NCBI RefSeq assembly: GCF_004118675.1
Contig: NZ_SDHZ01000001.1
Span: 1,984,001-2,048,000, forward strand
Direction: 5' to 3'
DNA: 64,000 nucleotides
From: Filimonas effusa
GTDB taxonomy: Bacteria; Bacteroidota; Bacteroidia; Chitinophagales; Chitinophagaceae
Made by a program: the position numbers and the translations under genes. Shown here piece by piece: positions 47,245-57,600 of this stretch. The first letter of the stretch is position 1; every line of letters begins with the position of its first letter. The notes beneath the pieces were generated by a model that saw only the letters and a program-made list of their open reading frames with translations, ran no database searches and was not told the DNA's origin.

Positions 47245-50200
47245 TCAGAAGGAAGCCTGTACACCAAACATGATCGTACGGGGCGTAGGATAAGAACCCG
47301 CATCATAACCAGGCTCCCATACCCTCGACTGGGCATAATCAGGGTTAAAGCTCTTGTATCCCTGGAAAGTATAAACATTCTGGGCCGTAACGTATACCCG
47401 CAAACTGCTTACAGCTTTACCTGTAAATTGTTTAGGCAAAGTATAACCAAGAGAAACAGTGTTCAGCCTCAGGTAATCTCCTTTTTGTAACCAGCCTTTA
47501 CGGTCCGAATCACGCCCGTTCTGGTTGGGATCGTTCGCCACCAGCCTGGAATACTCGTTGTTCGGATTCTGCGGCGTCCACCGGTTCAACGCATCTTCAT
47601 GATAGTTGATATAATCTGTCGTATGCATAAGCGCACGGTAAAGCGAACTGTTTATCACAAACCCGCCGCTGCCCGATGTAAACAGGGTGAAATCAAAACC
47701 TTTATACGCCGCACTGAACGTAAGACCGAAATAATATTTAGGCAATGAATTTCCTAATGTTGTACGGTCATAAGCATCTATGATACCATCAGGCTTCCCT
47801 TCAGGACCGCTCAGGTCTTTGAACTTGAAATCGCCGGGAGCAGTAGCTGCATTCTGGAAAGGACTATTATCAATATCAGCCTGGTTCTGGAAAATACCAT
47901 CAGTAACCCAGCCATAATGCTGCCCCATAGTATGTCCAACCTTGGTGATAAAACCACCAACAATACGCTGCGATTCATTGCCACCCAGCTGCAGCACCTT
48001 GTTTGAAAGGGTCGTAAAGTTGGCATTGATATCAAAAGTGAACGCACCTTTGCGTTTATGATAGCCGGCAGCAATTTCAACACCACGGTTTCTCAGTGAA
48101 GCCGCATTGGTAAGCACTGCCGTATTGGTTGAACCAACAGATCCCGGAATAGGCACATCTACCAGCAGATCGGTAGATTTGTTGTTGTAGTACTCCGCTG
48201 TAAGATCGAATTTACCGTTCAGGAATACCGCATCAAAACCAACGTTGGAAGTTGTTTTTGTTTCCCAGCGGATATTAGGGTCAACAACCGCTGTCTGCAG
48301 CCCGCCAATCACGCGGGTTCCGGCAAAACTATACACAATATTGGGGTTCAGATAAGCCTGGTATCCGTAGTTGCGGATATTCGCATTACCCAATTGTCCC
48401 CATCCCCCTCTTAATTTCAGCTCACTGATGAAAGAAGGAAGATGAATAAACTCCTCATTGCTGATCCGCCAGCCGGCCGATACACCAGGAAAATAACCAT
48501 ACTTGTTCTCGGGAGCAAAACGGGAAGAACCATCCCGGCGGATATTGGCTGTTAACAGGTATTTGTCGCCATAGCTATAGTTCACCCTGCCGAAAATACC
48601 GAAGAAAGTAAACTCATCTCTATAGCCACTGGTTGTTCTGTTATCGCCGTTGTCAAGCACCGGGTAATCAGGATCAACATTCTCTGAATGCGCATAACGG
48701 TTCAGCGTACTGTTCTTGGTATAACTGGTACCTGTAACTACGTTGATGGTATGTTTACCAAAGCTTTTATCGTAGGTGAGAAAATTCTCGAACAATCCAT
48801 TAGTGTATACGCGTGAGTTATCATCCAAACGGCTGGTATTCTGTTTAAAGAAGAAACCCAGATCAAATACAGGCTGGTACAGAAAATCACGTGCAATGGT
48901 TTTATCATAGCTCACGTTCACCTTATATTTCAGGCTATGACCACCTGATTTTATCAGTTGCGCTTCAGCCCAGGCCACACCAAACGTACGGTCAACTTCA
49001 GTAAAGTTGGTGAACAGCTTGTTGATAGCTACTACGTTCAAAGAAATCGCCCGCTGCAGATCCGATTGGGTTCCACCATACCCCTGTGGCATCTCCGGAT
49101 CATACACCTTCATCGTAGGAATATTGATCACCATATCGTTGATCAGCGGCGGACGGCCACCGGTAAGTACATCCGTGCGGTACGTGAGCGTATTTTCCTT
49201 GGAATGGGTGTAAGATATCGACTGACCGAATTTAAAGATCCCTTTCTCCTGGGTAGAATTAAAACGGGCGGTATAACGGTTATAATCAGGCCCGTTGCCA
49301 ACAAAAGTCCCCTCCTGCTTGAAGTAATCGAGAGATGCATTATAGGTAACATTGGCGCCACCACCACTCAAATTCAGGTTATGGTTCATACGATGGCCAG
49401 TCTTAAGACCTTCTTTCTGCCAGTCAACATCTACATTATTGATATAACGGGGATTCTGAGGATCGTTTGCAGGTGCTACCGTCTGACCGCCATTCAGCTG
49501 CGATTCATTGTTCAGCATCTGGTATCCCACCCTGTTGGCCACAGGTATCTTCTGCGCTACCCTGTCAAGGCCATAATACCCATTGTAATCCACGCGCAGG
49601 GGCGCGTTTTTCTTGCCCTGTTTGGTAGTAATGATCACAACGCCATTGGCGCCTGTAGCACCATAAATAGCAGCAGCAGTACCGTCCTTGAGGATTTGGA
49701 TGGACTCTATGTCATTAGGACTGAAATCCCGGGGCGGGTTCAGCAACATCACACCGTCTACCACGTAAAGCGGTGTCTGATCACCAAAAGAAGTAGTACC
49801 CCTTATTTTGATCACAGGCATAGCGCCGGGCTGACCGTCACTGGTAACGTTGATACCGGCTGCACGGCCCTGAAGCATCTGACCTACATCGCTTGCAGCC
49901 ACTTTTTTCATCTCTTTGGGACTCACTACAGCAACAGAACCGGTAAGATCTTTCTTACGCTGGGCGCCATAACCTATCACCACCACGTCTTCCAGCGTTT
50001 CCAACCTGGAAGCGAGACTAACGGTAATATTGGTATTACCCGCTACGGTCACCTCCTTATCAGCGTAACCTATATAGCTGATGACAAGCACCTGGCCCCG
50101 GGAAGCAGCAATATTGAAATGCCCCTGGTCGTCTGTGATCACGGCCTGGGTTGTTCCTTTTATGGAAACTGTTGCAGCCGATACAGGATCCCCCTTCTCG

Positions 50201-50325
50201 TTTGTTACAGTACCTGAAACCCTGCTGGTTGCCTGAGCCTGTAACAATACAGGCAAGAAAAACAGGCAGGCATACAACCAGTATACCATCTTGAACCTAC
50301 TTCGTTGTACAAAGGATTCTTTCAT
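47245..50325 (-). CDS. SusC/RagA TonB-dependent outer-membrane transporter
   Basis: This 1026-residue protein has a signal peptide, a carboxypeptidase-D-regulatory-like domain (SGTVTNEKGDPVSAATVSIKGTTQ), a TonB-box region (EDVVVIGYGAQRKKDLTGSVAVVS), a plug with ILKDGTAAAIYGATGANGVVIITTKQGK, and a 22-strand barrel ending in TIMFGVQASF. It imports oligosaccharides in an energy-dependent way with the SusD partner. It is the first gene of the arabinan operon and divergent from the HTCS kinase gene. Confidence 0.95.
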   Translation of the reverse strand: MKESFVQRSRFKMVYWLYACLFFLPVLLQAQATSRVSGTVTNEKGDPVSAATVSIKGTTQAVITDDQGHFNIAASRGQVLVISYIGYADKEVTVAGNTNITVSLASRLETLEDVVVIGYGAQRKKDLTGSVAVVSPKEMKKVAASDVGQMLQGRAAGINVTSDGQPGAMPVIKIRGTTSFGDQTPLYVVDGVMLLNPPRDFSPNDIESIQILKDGTAAAIYGATGANGVVIITTKQGKKNAPLRVDYNGYYGLDRVAQKIPVANRVGYQMLNNESQLNGGQTVAPANDPQNPRYINNVDVDWQKEGLKTGHRMNHNLNLSGGGANVTYNASLDYFKQEGTFVGNGPDYNRYTARFNSTQEKGIFKFGQSISYTHSKENTLTYRTDVLTGGRPPLINDMVINIPTMKVYDPEMPQGYGGTQSDLQRAISLNVVAINKLFTNFTEVDRTFGVAWAEAQLIKSGGHSLKYKVNVSYDKTIARDFLYQPVFDLGFFFKQNTSRLDDNSRVYTNGLFENFLTYDKSFGKHTINVVTGTSYTKNSTLNRYAHSENVDPDYPVLDNGDNRTTSGYRDEFTFFGIFGRVNYSYGDKYLLTANIRRDGSSRFAPENKYGYFPGVSAGWRISNEEFIHLPSFISELKLRGGWGQLGNANIRNYGYQAYLNPNIVYSFAGTRVIGGLQTAVVDPNIRWETKTTSNVGFDAVFLNGKFDLTAEYYNNKSTDLLVDVPIPGSVGSTNTAVLTNAASLRNRGVEIAAGYHKRKGAFTFDINANFTTLSNKVLQLGGNESQRIVGGFITKVGHTMGQHYGWVTDGIFQNQADIDNSPFQNAATAPGDFKFKDLSGPEGKPDGIIDAYDRTTLGNSLPKYYFGLTFSAAYKGFDFTLFTSGSGGFVINSSLYRALMHTTDYINYHEDALNRWTPQNPNNEYSRLVANDPNQNGRDSDRKGWLQKGDYLRLNTVSLGYTLPKQFTGKAVSSLRVYVTAQNVYTFQGYKSFNPDYAQSRVWEPGYDAGSYPTPRTIMFGVQASF

Positions 50326-50543
50326 ACGGCAGTTGTTTAAATTTAACTGTGAATTAGTGGCTGACCGGCAAACAAATAAATTAGATCAATAAGCAATCGC
50401 TCAGGCAACGCACCTTTATTATTTTGGCAATTATAGATGTAAAACAACGAGCTTCTTTCCATTAATGCGCGTCGTAACGTATCATTATTTCTGCAAATCA
50501 TCTCAAACGGGTCTTTACTATAAGTGCATAACGCAGTAACAGA

Positions 50544-50567
50544 AACCGCTATCTTCGTAAAGCGGTT
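50544..50567. promoter_or_regulatory. Inverted repeat ahead of the kinase gene
   Basis: AACCGCT (50544-50550) and AGCGGTT (50561-50567) form a 7-bp perfect inverted repeat in the 270-base region between the divergent SusC and kinase genes. It could be an operator half-site pair or a small leader hairpin. No other repeated boxes were obvious. Confidence 0.3.
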
Positions 50568-50595
50568 GCATTTCAATAATAACAGGAAAAGCCCA

Positions 50596-53500
50596 TTGAG
50601 AAAAAAAAGATATATAAGCCTGGCGTTATCGCTTGTTATGGCAGGCATAGCTGTTGCACAGCAGTATAACTTCAGGCATTACCAGGTAGAGAACGGCCTT
50701 AGCAACAATGCAGTGATATGCATGTTGCAGGATAGCAGCCATTTTATGTGGTTTGGCACAAAAGACGGCCTTAACCGGTTCGATGGCTATCGCTTTAAGG
50801 TCTTCCGCCACCAGCCGCGCAATAACAGGAGTATAGGCAGCAACTTCATCCATTGCCTGTCCGAAGGAGCCAACGGCTTCCTCTGGGTAGGAACCGATAA
50901 AGGCATTTATCGCTACAATGCAGTATCGGAAAGCTTTGAAAAACTATCGAACCAGGTTACCGGCGTCATCTCCGATCTTAAAGCCGGCAGCAACGGCAGC
51001 TTATGGTTTATCATGAACCAGATGTTATATTGTTATCAGCCATCCAAAAATCACTTCGTATTCTTTGACCCCGCACGTTATGGCTTCTTTACCTCACTAA
51101 GCCCGCTGCCCGGTGGCAGCCTGTGTCTAAGCACACCGGACGGCCTGGTAAAACATTACGACCCGGTAACAGGAACCATGCGCTCCACAGATATGTTCTC
51201 GCATTCCCAGCCTACCAGCTCCCGCTGGATCGAACGGGTATACGCAATTGACAATACGAATATATTGATCGCCACATCAAACCAGGGAGCCAAATGGCTT
51301 AACCTCTCCGGCTCCACCTATACCGATATCCTTACCCGGGAAAACAATACCGATCTGTTTGTAAGAAATTTTCTGAAAGTATCCGATAGCACCGTCTGGA
51401 TCGCATCAGAATCAGGCATCTTTGTATACAACCTGCACAATCACCAGTACGCCAACTTAAAGAAAGCATATAACAACCCCTTCTCCCTCTCCGACAACGC
51501 CGTTTATTCTTTTTGTAAAGATGAAGAAGGTGGTATCTGGGCCGGAACTTATTTCGGCGGAGCGAACTACTACCCCATGCAACGCAGCGCGTTCCAGCGA
51601 ATGTTTCCTATGCCCGATCAGAATTCGCTTAGCGGCAACGTAGTACGCGAAATAACAGAAGACCGGTATGGCAATATCTGGATAGGTACGGAAGACGCAG
51701 GTTTAAACAAATTAAGCAGTAAAACAGGATTGCTAAGCAGCTACCTGCCTACCGGCAAAAAAGGCAGTATCGCCTACACCAATATCCACGGCCTGCTCGC
51801 AGATGGCGACTACTTATGGATAGGCACCTTCGAGCATGGACTCGACGTAATGGATATCCCTACCGGCAAAATCATTCATCATTATTCCAAAGGCAACCGC
51901 CCCGGCGATCTCCAGAGCAATTTTATACATTGCATCACCAAAACAAAACAGGGAGAGATCCTGCTGGGTACTACAATAGGCGCCTACCGTTTCAACAGCC
52001 ATAACCATACATTCACCCCCATCACATCTATGCCCGTCAACAACTGGTACTCATATATAAAACAGGCCTCCGATGGCACCTTATGGGCGGCAACCTATGG
52101 CAATGGCATCCGCTTCTTTAATCCCGCTACAGGCCGCTCAGGCAATTTTATCTGCCGGCAGGATGCCAAAGGAACATTGCCCGACAATCGCGTCAACAGT
52201 ATTTATGAAGACAGCAGAAAGCAGCTCTGGTTTGCCTCCGAGGGCGGCCTGAGTAAATGGAATGCCCGCGACAGCAGCTTCCGCAACTATACTACTGCCG
52301 ACGGATTGCCCACTGATTATGTATTGAGTATCCTCGAAGATAGCAGCAGCAATATATGGATTTCAACTTCCAAAGGCCTGGCTATGCTTTCAGCCGCAAC
52401 CGATAAGTTCACGGTGTATACTACCGCCAACGGCTTGCTCAGCGACCAGTTCAATTTTAACTCAGCCTACAGAAACGCCAATGGCAAAATGTATTTCGGT
52501 AGCGTAAAAGGACTCACCACCTTTCAACCCGATCTGTTTTCAGACAACCCGTTTGTCCCTCCCGTATTTATAACAGGCATTGAAGTTTTTAACCAGGAAC
52601 TGGTCATCGGCGATAAAGATTCTCCTTTAAAAAAATCGATCAGTTATACCAGCAGCATCAGTCTTCCATACGATCAATCCACCATCAGCATCGATTTTGC
52701 AGCGCTGGGGTTCTCAGCGCCCGAAATGATAGCCTATGCCTACCGCATGAAAGGCCTTGACGACGACTGGGTATACTTGTCTAAAAACCGCAAAGCATTC
52801 TTTACAAGGCTCAAACCCGGCAACTATGTTTTCGAAGTAAAGGCAGCAGCCAGCAATGGCCGGTGGAGCCCCACTCCCACCCGCCTCGAGGTAGAGATCA
52901 GGCCACCCTGGTGGGCAACCAACTGGGCATACTTCATCTATATCCTCCTGGGCGCATCCGCCTTTATATACATATTACGGGCCTATCATCAATACACCGA
53001 AGCCAAGAACAAAAGAAAGTATGAACAGCTGGAAGCAGCTAAGGAAAAAGAGATCTTCACAGCCAAGATAGAATTCTTTACCAACGTAGCGCACGAAATA
53101 AAAACACCGCTATCTCTCATCAAAGGCCCGCTCGAAAAGATAATGAAAAAAGCAGAAGGTATCACCGATATCGCCAACAACCTGGGCATTATGGAACGCA
53201 ATACCAACAGACTGATCGATCTTACCAACCAGCTCCTCGACTTCCGGCAAACAGAGATCAACAGCTTCAGACTAAACTTCATTCATGTTAATATATCGGA
53301 ATTATTGGAAGAAACATTCAACAGCTTCCGCCCGCTGGCCGAAGAAAAAGGTTTGCGCTACCACATTCGCTACCCTTCGCAGCAGGTGTTTGCCTACATC
53401 GACACCGATGCTTTTAAAAAAATCCTTTATAACCTGTTCAGCAACGCTCTCAAATATGCAAGCCGGCAGGCTTCCATTCATTTATATGAAATAGCCGAAA

Positions 53501-53748
53501 ACGATACTTTTTTCCGGATAACATTTCAGAACGATGGATTTACCATTCCGGTAGACATGAGGGATAAGATCTTTGAACCCTTTTTCAGAATGCAGGAAAC
53601 AGCAACTGAACAAGGTACCGGTATCGGCTTAACACTGTCACGGTCGCTGGCTCAGTTACATGGCGGAGCTATTATTGTAAGCAGTAATCCGGGCGGCGGC
53701 AATGTATTTTCATTACAGTTACCTTTACAACAACAGAACGAATCATAA
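50596..53748 (+). CDS. Two-component sensor kinase with Reg_prop propeller (HTCS input half)
   Basis: About 1050 residues from TTG 50596, which gives a normal signal peptide (RKKRYISLALSLVMAGIAVAQ); a GTG at 50524 would extend it. The periplasmic part is two seven-bladed propellers of Reg_prop repeats (for example DGLNRFDGYRFKVFRH and GNIWIGTEDAGLNKL) and a Y_Y_Y domain (YRMKGLDDDWVYLSKNRKAFFTRLKPGNYVFEVKA). A membrane segment (about 776-797) follows, then a HisKA domain with phospho-acceptor His near residue 833 (NVAHEIKTPLS) and a HATPase with YNLFSNALKYA and GTGIGL. Unlike classical HTCS proteins, the receiver and AraC output are not attached; they are the next gene. Confidence 0.9.
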   Translation: MRKKRYISLALSLVMAGIAVAQQYNFRHYQVENGLSNNAVICMLQDSSHFMWFGTKDGLNRFDGYRFKVFRHQPRNNRSIGSNFIHCLSEGANGFLWVGTDKGIYRYNAVSESFEKLSNQVTGVISDLKAGSNGSLWFIMNQMLYCYQPSKNHFVFFDPARYGFFTSLSPLPGGSLCLSTPDGLVKHYDPVTGTMRSTDMFSHSQPTSSRWIERVYAIDNTNILIATSNQGAKWLNLSGSTYTDILTRENNTDLFVRNFLKVSDSTVWIASESGIFVYNLHNHQYANLKKAYNNPFSLSDNAVYSFCKDEEGGIWAGTYFGGANYYPMQRSAFQRMFPMPDQNSLSGNVVREITEDRYGNIWIGTEDAGLNKLSSKTGLLSSYLPTGKKGSIAYTNIHGLLADGDYLWIGTFEHGLDVMDIPTGKIIHHYSKGNRPGDLQSNFIHCITKTKQGEILLGTTIGAYRFNSHNHTFTPITSMPVNNWYSYIKQASDGTLWAATYGNGIRFFNPATGRSGNFICRQDAKGTLPDNRVNSIYEDSRKQLWFASEGGLSKWNARDSSFRNYTTADGLPTDYVLSILEDSSSNIWISTSKGLAMLSAATDKFTVYTTANGLLSDQFNFNSAYRNANGKMYFGSVKGLTTFQPDLFSDNPFVPPVFITGIEVFNQELVIGDKDSPLKKSISYTSSISLPYDQSTISIDFAALGFSAPEMIAYAYRMKGLDDDWVYLSKNRKAFFTRLKPGNYVFEVKAAASNGRWSPTPTRLEVEIRPPWWATNWAYFIYILLGASAFIYILRAYHQYTEAKNKRKYEQLEAAKEKEIFTAKIEFFTNVAHEIKTPLSLIKGPLEKIMKKAEGITDIANNLGIMERNTNRLIDLTNQLLDFRQTEINSFRLNFIHVNISELLEETFNSFRPLAEEKGLRYHIRYPSQQVFAYIDTDAFKKILYNLFSNALKYASRQASIHLYEIAENDTFFRITFQNDGFTIPVDMRDKIFEPFFRMQETATEQGTGIGLTLSRSLAQLHGGAIIVSSNPGGGNVFSLQLPLQQQNES

Positions 53749-53779
53749 ACCAGCATTAACAAACTAACCCGACACACAT

Positions 53780-54556
53780 ATGAAAGCGACGATATTATTG
53801 GTAGAAGATAACAAAGAGATGCTGGATTTTGTGGCCGACGACCTCTCCGAAAAGTACCAGGTCCTTAAAGCATTCAACGGCAGGCAGGCCCTTGAAATTT
53901 TAAAAGACGAAGTGGTACAAATGATCATCTCCGATGTAATGATGCCGGAAATAGACGGCTTCGAACTTTGCCGCACCATCAAAAGCAGCTTCGAATACAG
54001 CCATATTCCCGTTATCCTGCTCACCGCACGGAATACCCTGCAATCAAAGATCCAGGGACTTGAACTGGGAGCCGACGCCTACATAGAAAAACCCTTTTCA
54101 CCCGAATACCTTCATGTACAAATAGCCAACCTCCTTAGCAACAGGGATAAGATCAAAGAATATTTCGCCCAATCACCGCTCATCCATATCAAAAGCATCG
54201 CGCATTCCAAATCAGATGAGCTCTTCCTCGAAAAGCTGAACGAAACCATATGCGACAACATCGAAGACGAAGAACTCGATGTTGAAAAGCTGGCCAGGAT
54301 CATGGCAATGAGCCGCCCCACCCTCTACCGGAAGATCAAATCAATTTCAAACCTCACCGCCAACGAACTTATCAATATCACACGGTTAAAGAAAGCAGCA
54401 GAGTTGCTTGCAGCCGACGATTACAAGATCTATGAAGTAGCAACCATGGTAGGCTTCACCTCCCAAACAACCTTCGGACGCAGCTTCCTGAAACAGTTTG
54501 GCATGTCGCCATCGGCTTATCAGCAAAATGCAAAGGGCAATACAGCTGAAAACTAG
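53780..54556 (+). CDS. Response regulator with AraC-type output (HTCS output half)
   Basis: This 258-residue protein has a receiver domain (ILLVEDNKEML; phospho-acceptor Asp52 in ISDVMMPEIDG; conserved Thr/Lys in LLTARN and EKPF) and a C-terminal AraC-type double helix-turn-helix (LDVEKLARIMAMSRPTLYRKIKSISNLTANE and IYEVATMVGFTSQTTFGRSFLKQFGMSPSAYQ). It starts 31 bases after the kinase gene. It corresponds to the REC-AraC tail of HTCS regulators, present here as its own gene. It would activate the divergent susC operon when the kinase senses arabino-oligosaccharides. Confidence 0.93.
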   Translation: MKATILLVEDNKEMLDFVADDLSEKYQVLKAFNGRQALEILKDEVVQMIISDVMMPEIDGFELCRTIKSSFEYSHIPVILLTARNTLQSKIQGLELGADAYIEKPFSPEYLHVQIANLLSNRDKIKEYFAQSPLIHIKSIAHSKSDELFLEKLNETICDNIEDEELDVEKLARIMAMSRPTLYRKIKSISNLTANELINITRLKKAAELLAADDYKIYEVATMVGFTSQTTFGRSFLKQFGMSPSAYQQNAKGNTAEN

Positions 54557-54559
54557 ACT

Positions 54560-54589
54560 GGCTGCTTTCCCGGGTCCCACAAAGCAGCC
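54560..54589 (+). terminator. Hairpin between convergent genes
   Basis: GGCTGCTTT (54560-54568) and AAAGCAGCC (54581-54589) form a 9-bp perfect stem with a 12-base loop, four bases after the response-regulator stop. It is followed by GGGCTTTATAATG, a weak T-run. It probably ends the plus-strand transcript and may also serve the minus-strand giant gene, which stops at 54613. Confidence 0.6.
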
Positions 54590-54612
54590 GGGCTTTATAA
54601 TGTTGGCACTTT

Positions 54613-57600
54613 TTACCGCATTACTTCTACCCATCCGCCTACAGGCTTCATATTGATGCCATCATTGAGATAAATGACGTAATAGTAGGTACCCGTTGGC
54701 ACCAGTGAGCCATTGTACTTACCATCCCATGGCTCACTATAACCTTTACTCAGGTACAACCTGGTACCCCAGCGGTTAAAGATCTCTACACGTGCATTGG
54801 GAAATTTGTTAAGCCCGGGTATGTTCCACTTATCATTGAAACCATCGCCATTGGGAGTAAACGCTGTCGGCACTCTGAACTTCAATACCGTTACTTCAAC
54901 CTCATCGGAAGCACTGCATCCATAATCATTGGTAGCAGACAAAATATAGGTGGTATTCTGTGCAGGTGTCACCAACGGACGCATCTGCTCATTACCCGTA
55001 GCACTGGTCAACGGCGTCCAGGAGAATTGCTTGTAACTGCCGGACACTGTACCTTCCAGGTAAGTACCCATTCCTTCATACATCGTTTTATCCGGCCCCG
55101 CATTTACTTTGGGAGCAGGTTTTACCTGAACCGCCGTTATAGCAGAAGCCTCACACCCATCAGTAGTTGTGTAAGTATATTTAAAGGAATAAACACCTGC
55201 CGATACACCTGGCTCAAATTTACCAGCTGCTGAAATAAACGGCCCGCTGAATACGCCGGCTCCCGGCAAACCTGTTGTTTCTTTAGCCTGCAGGTAAACA
55301 GCTGCCGCATTCTGGCAAAGATCCGGCACAGATTGAATGGCTACAACAGGACTGGGTTTTACGGGCAGTGTAATACTTTCTTCTGTACTGCACCCGCTTT
55401 TTGTAACATTTACACTAGCCGTTATCTGCGAACCGGTAACCGCCGCTATCGACAATTGAGACCCGGTTGTTTTAGCGCCCATCCAGTTCCATACATAAGA
55501 TGCATCAGGCAGAGAGGAACTTGCAGTAAGCAGTAAAGAAGCGTTATCACAGGCAGATCCCGAATGCTGTATGGTCACCTTCGGATAACTGTTAACTTCT
55601 ACCATACTTGACGCCGGCAGCGAAACACATCCCTCTTTCGTTACAACAAGTTTGTATTCGCCCGCATTATCTGCCATTACATCTGCAATGTTAATGACAG
55701 CCTGTGTGCTGCTCAAACCTGCAGGCCCCGTCCACTTATAACTGTCGGCCCCCATATCACTCGCAGCATTCAACAACAACGATGCACCGGTACACAAACT
55801 GCTATTACCTGTAATAGTAGCTACCGGTAAACGTTTTACATGAACAGAATGACTTTCGGGAGAAGAGGCACATCCTTCCTTAACAGCCGTCAGGAAATAT
55901 GCTCCTCCGTCAGCCGGTGCAGCAACTGCCACACTGTAAGCCGCGTTCGTGCCAAGCACCTTGCCGGCTGCATCGCTCCAGGAAAATGACACTCCTGGAA
56001 GATTAGCCGTTCCCGACAGATCAATCCTTTCACCTTCGCATAGCACACTCGATCCGGTGACAACAACTGAAGGCACCGGCTTTACTATTACAGACACAAT
56101 CTGATCGTTACTGCATCCCGCAGCAGTGACGGTAAATGTATAGTTAACAGTAGTAGCAGCTTTTGAAGAATTCACCAGCACCTCATCTATTCCTCCTGAA
56201 CCCAACACCGGCAGATCACTGATGCCCGCCCCCGGACGCCTCCAGGTAAAGCTCGCATCATCAACATTGCTCTTTGGATCATAAACGATCTTATCACCGC
56301 TACAGATCTCGGAGCGCAAAGAACCGGTCATTACAGGAGTCGGATTCACGATTATCTTATATACAGTGGCTTCACCCGCACATCCTTCCGCCATAGGCGA
56401 GATGGTTATCTCCGCTGTGATAGCTTTCGAACTGGTATTAACAGCATCAAAAGCAGGAAGCTGCGCTCCGGAACCTTTTGCCGCCAGACCTATGGAAGGG
56501 GTATTATTCACCCACTGGTAAGAAGCCGTAGCGATAGAGCTGGAGATATTGATGGCAGAACAGGTAGCGCCATTACAGATCTTGGCATCAGCAGGCATCA
56601 CAACTACAGGCTTGGGAATATGCAGCACCACAGGATCAGAGCTTACGGCTGGCGCACAGTTGCCACTTACTTTACATTGGTAACGATATCCATTCATAGT
56701 GGCGGAGACATTGGTAATATTCAGCGTCGCTGCAGTAGCACCTGGAACAGTGACGAACCCTTTGCCATCATTTTTATCAACCAGCCATTGATAGTATAAT
56801 TTATAGCCTTTGGCCTCAACGGAGAAAGAAGCATTCTTTCCTTCACAAAGTGTTTGACCGGCAGGTTGTTTCGTAATCACAGGCGCCGCATTCACTACAA
56901 CAACCGCTGCCGCAGAAACAATACCCGATTTGCAGGTGCCACTTACCACGCAACGATACTTGTATCCATTCATGCTAAGCACTAACATAGGTACATTCAG
57001 TACATAATCTGTTTCGCCAACGACATCGGCAAACCCGGCGCCCACATCCAGTTGCCATTGATAGGTAAGACCCGAACCAACTGCGTCAACGCTGAACGAA
57101 GTTCCCCTGCCCTCACAAAGGGTAATTCCTTTAGGATCTTCATTAATAACAGGAGCAGTATATACAGTCAGGCCAACAATATCGGATGTAACGCTTTTAA
57201 TGCAATCGCCACTCACCACACAGCGGTAGCGATAACCGTTCATAGATGCCGTAACACCGGTCACATTCAACACAGCGCTGTTAGCACCCGCTATAACAGT
57301 AAATGCTCCCCCATTACTTTTATCAACCTGCCACTGATAAGCTACATTGGTTCCTTTGGCGCTTACACCGAAGGAAGCATTGCCACCTTCACAAAGCGCA
57401 ACTGCCTGGGGCTGTGTTAAAATAACAGTAGATGGATTTACTGTAATAGAGAACTGTTTCGCCACACCTTCACATTTGTAGGCTTCAGGAACTACCGAAA
57501 TCGTTCCTGCAATAGCAGCAGCACTAACATTCGTTGCTTTAAACGAAGCAATGTTTCCTGTACCACCTGCAGCCAGCCCGATATTAGTATTGTCATTTTC

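Noticed and set aside
48958-50217. Long plus-strand frame of 419 residues opposite susC
   Set aside because: It is fully antisense to a well-supported SusC gene, has no recognisable domain, and its composition (many Arg, His, Ile) is that of a reverse-complement shadow.
50524-50595. GTG start for the sensor kinase
   Set aside because: The TTG at 50596 yields a normal signal peptide, whereas the extension would place 24 residues ahead of it and include the inverted repeat in coding sequence. It is not fully excluded.
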